Positions 5,843 through 9,372 of a stretch of 9,372 bases of DNA are shown here, one piece after another (position 1 is the first letter of the stretch; every line of letters starts with the position of its first letter). The notes below the pieces were generated by a model. That model made no database searches. It was not told the origin of the DNA and saw only the letters and a list, made by a program, of their open reading frames with translations. The translations under genes were made by a program, and so were the position numbers. Source of the DNA: Akkermansiaceae bacterium (GTDB taxonomy: Bacteria; Verrucomicrobiota; Verrucomicrobiia; Verrucomicrobiales; Akkermansiaceae); the NCBI GenBank assembly GCA_020627645.1, contig JAHDGN010000106.1:1-9372 (forward strand), given 5' to 3'.

Positions 5843-8350
5843 ATGAAAAAATCAGCGATTATCTTGCCACTTATTCCCTTTCTCGGCATTTACTTTATTC
5901 ATCTAAAGAATAAAGAATATTCGCTTCGAAAGGATATTGCACAAGTGGATTTGCCGATCAAACTAAGGCTTGATCAGAGAAAAAGAGCTCATATCTTCAA
6001 CGACTTTTCTCGCCGGAGGGAGGCGTTTTCTCGATCTCTTGATTCTGCTCTTCCGGTCAAATATGAGGCTCCAAGTGAGGTGCTTTTCAATCTTCCACCC
6101 CTGGTTCCTGATCAACTTTTGAAATTTCAGAAAGGAAATCAGTTCCATTGGCAAGTTGCAGGTGAATTTGAATATCTGGGAGAAGTGACCGCTAGAGTTG
6201 ATCAAGGAACGACAACCAAGATCGCCGTGAAGCTTGCTGGGGATGAAGGTCGCCTTGTATACCAGAAGAATCCTTTTCGCACTACAGTACGAGTCTTTTA
6301 TGAGGGAGAGTCTTTAGCTCATCGCTTTTTCTATGAAGATGGTGATGCTTATGCCATCGAGACGACCGTAGCTAGCTTACGTTGTGCAAAATCAGACGCG
6401 ACTTACCCAGTTCTTGAAGGGTTTGGAAAACCTCGTATTGGACAAAAGAGCCGTGTCAACCACAATGCGAAGGGAGCGCGTCGAGCTCCTGGTAATGGGA
6501 ATTCTGCGGCAACTGGGTACAACGGCGCTGCAGATTTTCAGAGTAATCCAGGTGCCCCAACAGTGATTTACTTGGATTTTGACGGAGAAGTGGTGAATGA
6601 CCCTGATTGGTCTGATAATGTCATCAATGCGGCTCCTGCTGGTCTCGATGCATCTCAGATTCATGCCATCATGTGTGCTGTGGCTGATGATTATTCTGTC
6701 TTCGATGTGAATGTAACGAATGTACGGGCGGTCTTTGATGCCACTCCAAGCAATCGTCGATTGATGTGTATTTCGACTCCGACTGATGATGCAGATCCGG
6801 GAGGTGGAGGAGTGGCTTTTGGTGATACTTTTCGCGATGATTCGGTGTGCTGGAATTTTAATCTTGATGCAATGAATGTCGCTACGGCAACGATTTCCCA
6901 TGAAGTCGGGCACACCCTTGGATTGGATCATGATGGACGTGGAACGAATGAGTACTATAACGGTCACACCAATGGGTTTGAATCTTGGGCTCCCATCATG
7001 GGCGGCGGCAATGGCACCACACTTTTTCATTGGTCGAGAGGTGAATATAACAATTTCAGCCAGCTCGACGGGGGAAACAATATTGCGACGGAAGATGATT
7101 ATGTGATTATGAGCCAACTTGGAATTGATCTGAGAGCCGATGACTACGAGGACAACTTTGTGGACGCTCATCCCATCGTTGTGGATGAGGAAACGGTCAC
7201 TTTGAGCGGCATCATGGGAGTAAGGGCACAAAATGGGGTAAGCATTTTGGATACAGACGTCTTTCGAGTGGATTTTCGAGGGTTAGGTCTCCTTTCGATC
7301 TATGCAGGATCGCAAGAATATGGGAGTAATGTAGACCTTCGGATGAGACTCTATGATTCTTCGATGAATCTGCTACATGATGAAAACCCTACGTCAATAC
7401 GATCAACCCATTATCAAGTGGAGCTTCAACCTGGGATCTACTATATCTCTCTTACTGGAGCAGGAGCAGGCAACCCAAATGCACAAAATCCATCAGGATG
7501 GACTTCATACGGAGCGACTGGCAATTATCAGTTAAAACTTTCTCGTGCCCCCTTAGACGAATCACTTGCCTTGGGAACCACAAAATCAATATCTCAATTG
7601 GGCCCTATTCCGTGGGAACCCCAAAACTTGATCGCCTTTGATGAACAGCACTCTCTTCAGAATTCTCGCACAGGAGATGGTCAAACGTCGGCTTTCTCGA
7701 TGGTATCGTCGTCCCCTTCGATTTCTTTCCGATACAAATTGAGTACGGAGCAAAACTTTGACGTTTTAAGATTCTATGTCGATGAGAATCAACGAGGAAG
7801 TTGGTCCGGTGAGATCGATTGGGCTTCGTTCACTTTGAATAATCTCGGGACAAATCCGAAGACTTTTCGTTGGGAGTATGAGAGAGATAATGCCGCAGCC
7901 GGGGGAACTAATACAGTTTGGATTGACCAAATTGTTTTGCAAGATGAAGCGACTCGGTTCTCTTCATGGATGGCGGACAATGGACTTTCTGGAAATGGTT
8001 CAGCAGATGCAGATGGAGATACCGTATCGGACTTGCTTGAGTATGCAAGCGGCTCATCGCCTACTCTATTTACTCATTCGCCATTTCGAATTGATCAAAT
8101 GAATCAGCAATTTGAGTTTACCCGAAACCGTTCACGAAGTGATCTAATAACAACTTTGCAAGTATCTGATGATCTTGAAAATTGGACGCCATATGCTTCC
8201 GCACTTGGCGGTAGGGATTTTTATTTTAAGTCCGGAGTCACAGGGCTGAGTGAATCAAATTCAGCTGATATCTCAACGCTTCGATTTATTCCAGATCCGT
8301 CGACTTCTCTCAAGCGTTTCATGAGAGTTCAGTTGAAGGTGATAGAATGA
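5843..8350 (+). CDS. Secreted modular zinc metalloprotease (metzincin-like)
   Basis: The product is 835 residues from the ATG at 5843; a TTG three codons earlier is less likely. The N-terminus MKKSAIILPLIPFLGIYFIHL is a signal sequence or anchor with no obvious cleavage site. Residues about 30-225 look like a propeptide. The catalytic region carries the metzincin motif HEVGHTLGLDH (His353, Glu354, His357, His363), which binds zinc, and a downstream IMGGG with Met386 as a likely Met-turn. Residues about 433-570 look like a bacterial pre-peptidase C-terminal (PPC) domain: DTDVFRVDF, LRMRLYDSS, LQPGIYYISLTG, YGATGNYQLKL. About 575-700 is a jelly-roll-like domain (FRYKLSTEQNFDVLRFYVD, WSGEIDW, FRWEYERDNA). 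About 705-745 has an Asp-rich DADGDTVSDLLEYASG, then a C-terminal module common in Verrucomicrobiota surface proteins. Its substrate is unknown. Codon choice and GC skew differ sharply from every neighbour. Confidence 0.9.
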   Translation: MKKSAIILPLIPFLGIYFIHLKNKEYSLRKDIAQVDLPIKLRLDQRKRAHIFNDFSRRREAFSRSLDSALPVKYEAPSEVLFNLPPLVPDQLLKFQKGNQFHWQVAGEFEYLGEVTARVDQGTTTKIAVKLAGDEGRLVYQKNPFRTTVRVFYEGESLAHRFFYEDGDAYAIETTVASLRCAKSDATYPVLEGFGKPRIGQKSRVNHNAKGARRAPGNGNSAATGYNGAADFQSNPGAPTVIYLDFDGEVVNDPDWSDNVINAAPAGLDASQIHAIMCAVADDYSVFDVNVTNVRAVFDATPSNRRLMCISTPTDDADPGGGGVAFGDTFRDDSVCWNFNLDAMNVATATISHEVGHTLGLDHDGRGTNEYYNGHTNGFESWAPIMGGGNGTTLFHWSRGEYNNFSQLDGGNNIATEDDYVIMSQLGIDLRADDYEDNFVDAHPIVVDEETVTLSGIMGVRAQNGVSILDTDVFRVDFRGLGLLSIYAGSQEYGSNVDLRMRLYDSSMNLLHDENPTSIRSTHYQVELQPGIYYISLTGAGAGNPNAQNPSGWTSYGATGNYQLKLSRAPLDESLALGTTKSISQLGPIPWEPQNLIAFDEQHSLQNSRTGDGQTSAFSMVSSSPSISFRYKLSTEQNFDVLRFYVDENQRGSWSGEIDWASFTLNNLGTNPKTFRWEYERDNAAAGGTNTVWIDQIVLQDEATRFSSWMADNGLSGNGSADADGDTVSDLLEYASGSSPTLFTHSPFRIDQMNQQFEFTRNRSRSDLITTLQVSDDLENWTPYASALGGRDFYFKSGVTGLSESNSADISTLRFIPDPSTSLKRFMRVQLKVIE

Positions 8351-8406
8351 CGTTGCGCAAAAGGCTGTGTGGAATTTTTCGTTAGATTCTACGAAAATAC
8401 CATGAT

Positions 8407-8421
8407 CTGAGTAACGGCACC
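8407..8421 (-). repeat. Right copy of the imperfect inverted repeat flanking the metalloprotease gene
   Basis: On the minus strand this reads GGTGCCGTTACTCAG followed by AGATC-like sequence, mirroring 5798-5812 with two mismatches. It lies in the 162-bp convergent gap between the protease and trhO. That gap otherwise holds only an AT-rich hairpin (8376-8397) and no gene. Confidence 0.4.
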
Positions 8422-8512
8422 CCCGAAAAGAAGACCAACTTTCATTCAATACATAGCGCCCGGCAACCTCACATCTCATGAAGCACCACCATAATTCTCC
8501 AGAACAGTCCTC

Positions 8513-9372
8513 CTAAAACTCGTTATAGGAAGCCTTCCCCAAAACACTCACTTCTTTACAACGCCCTTCACAAAACCTCCCCTTCTTAGCTTCGCATTCC
8601 TCACAGCAAATAAACTGTGCATTACACGGCATCCAAGCACAATTCCGATACCTCACCGACGGCTCATTACAATAAACACACCTCGAAACCAAACTCGCGC
8701 CCTCAGTTCGATTGACGGGAACACTCAATCTCTCATCAAAGACATAACACTCACCTTCATATCCTTCACCCCGAACCTCCTCATCCTTCCCATAAGTCAC
8801 AATCCCTCCGTCCAATTGATAGACATCCTCAAACCCCTCTTTGAGCAAAAAGCCACTAAACTTCTCGCACCGAATTCCCCCCGTACAATACGTCAGAATC
8901 TTTTTACCCTCCAATTCTTCACGATTCTCTCTCACCCATTGAGGCAAATCCCGAAAACTCGGCACGTCTGGCAAGAGAGCCCCCTCAAATCTCCCGATCT
9001 CCCACTCGTAATCATTCCGAGCATCAATCATCACCACATTATCCTCTTTCATCGCATCCCTCCACTCCGACGGATTCAAATGAGTCGCCGTCAAATCAAC
9101 TGGATTAAAGTCCTCCTCGCCCAAATTCAAGGTCACCACCTCATCCCTCACCTTAATCGACAACCGTGGAAAAACATGGCCCTCCTCACGATCAATCTTC
9201 CATGCAATCCCTGCCGTTCGTTCATCGCTATCCAAAACCGCTCGATACTCCGCACATGCATCTGCCGTCCCCGACACCGTCCCGTTGAGCCCCTCCTTCG
9301 CAATCAAAATCCGCCCCAGTAGCCCCAGTCTCTCACAAAGTTGACGATGGTCCTCCGCATACCCTACAGGGT
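8513..9372 (-). CDS. trhO: TrhO, tRNA uridine(34) hydroxylase, rhodanese family (N-terminus beyond the window)
   Basis: TrhO (formerly YceA/UPF0176) uses O2 to make 5-hydroxyuridine at the wobble base of certain tRNAs, the first step toward mo5U or cmo5U. The frame runs off the right edge: the last bases encode PVGYAEDHRQLCERLGLLGR, directly ahead of ILIAKEGLNGT. The TTG at 9305-9307 is therefore not the real start, and the N-terminal part of the acylphosphatase-like domain is missing. In order, 285 visible residues show the end of that domain (IAKEGLNGT, KVRDEVVTL), a rhodanese domain (VVMIDARNDYEWEIGRFEGAL, SFRDLPQWV, the active-site loop YCTGGIRCEK, QLDGGIVTYG), then GECYVFDERLSVPV. The C-terminus is cysteine-rich (CVYCNEP, CAWMPCNAQFICCEECE, FCEGRCKEV), as in Bacillus-type TrhO proteins and likely metal-binding. 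It converges on the metalloprotease gene with a 162-bp gap. Confidence 0.93.
   Translation of the reverse strand, partial: PVGYAEDHRQLCERLGLLGRILIAKEGLNGTVSGTADACAEYRAVLDSDERTAGIAWKIDREEGHVFPRLSIKVRDEVVTLNLGEEDFNPVDLTATHLNPSEWRDAMKEDNVVMIDARNDYEWEIGRFEGALLPDVPSFRDLPQWVRENREELEGKKILTYCTGGIRCEKFSGFLLKEGFEDVYQLDGGIVTYGKDEEVRGEGYEGECYVFDERLSVPVNRTEGASLVSRCVYCNEPSVRYRNCAWMPCNAQFICCEECEAKKGRFCEGRCKEVSVLGKASYNEF

Noticed and set aside
6392..7231. 279-residue minus-strand ORF inside the metalloprotease gene
   Set aside because: It is the antisense shadow of the catalytic region. It has an improbable Ile, Ser and Arg composition and no motif, while the + strand has the zinc site.
8381..8387. GTTAGAT, which fits the GTTRRRY core of an integron attC site
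   Set aside because: No RYYYAAC partner or folded attC arm was found upstream, and there is no integrase or second cassette. A 7-base degenerate match is expected by chance.
8376..8397. Hairpin TTTTCGT / ACGAAAA after the metalloprotease gene as a terminator
   Set aside because: The stem is AT-rich and no T-run follows on either strand, so it does not fit an intrinsic terminator.
8816..9322. 168-residue + strand ORF opposite trhO
   Set aside because: It is the antisense shadow of a strongly conserved gene and has no recognisable motif.

Overview
The window looks like chromosomal DNA of a Verrucomicrobiota bacterium. This is an inference from two signs: the Verrucomicrobia-style C-terminal module of the large secreted protein (an aspartate-rich strand leading into LLEYASG), and the mix of core genes with little recognisable Shine-Dalgarno sequence. 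I cannot name a genus. Apart from the protease gene, the core genes and their + strand context are rich in A and C.

Layout, left to right on the + strand: the acidic tail of a gene entering from the left (1-63); yicC, an endoribonuclease-family gene (89-967); a very short lipoprotein gene that looks frameshifted (983-1174); rodA, the SEDS peptidoglycan polymerase, on the minus strand (1311-2477). A divergent intergenic region of 301 bp follows. It holds a TPP-riboswitch-like aptamer (about 2600-2684) and a clean intrinsic terminator (2705-2734) ahead of thiC (2779-4848). A TTG-started lipoprotein gene (4845-5612) overlaps the thiC stop and is probably translated with it. Then come a 230-bp spacer, a long modular secreted zinc metalloprotease gene (5843-8350), a convergent gap, and trhO (tRNA U34 hydroxylase) on the minus strand, cut by the right edge (8513-9372).

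The genes do not form one pathway. They are a patchwork of housekeeping functions: RNA turnover, cell-wall elongation, thiamin pyrimidine synthesis and tRNA modification, with one accessory secreted protease. The thiC region is the one clear regulatory unit. An aptamer reading a thiamin-type ligand would control the terminator, and hence both thiC and the coupled lipoprotein gene.

Two things deserve a second look. First, the thiC leader keeps the pyrimidine-sensing half of a TPP riboswitch (P1, P2, P3 and the CTGAGA element), but its other arm does not match the conserved pyrophosphate-sensing arm. Second, the metalloprotease gene has GC skew opposite to everything around it and is bracketed by an imperfect 15-bp inverted repeat. 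This suggests a segment that was inverted or inserted.
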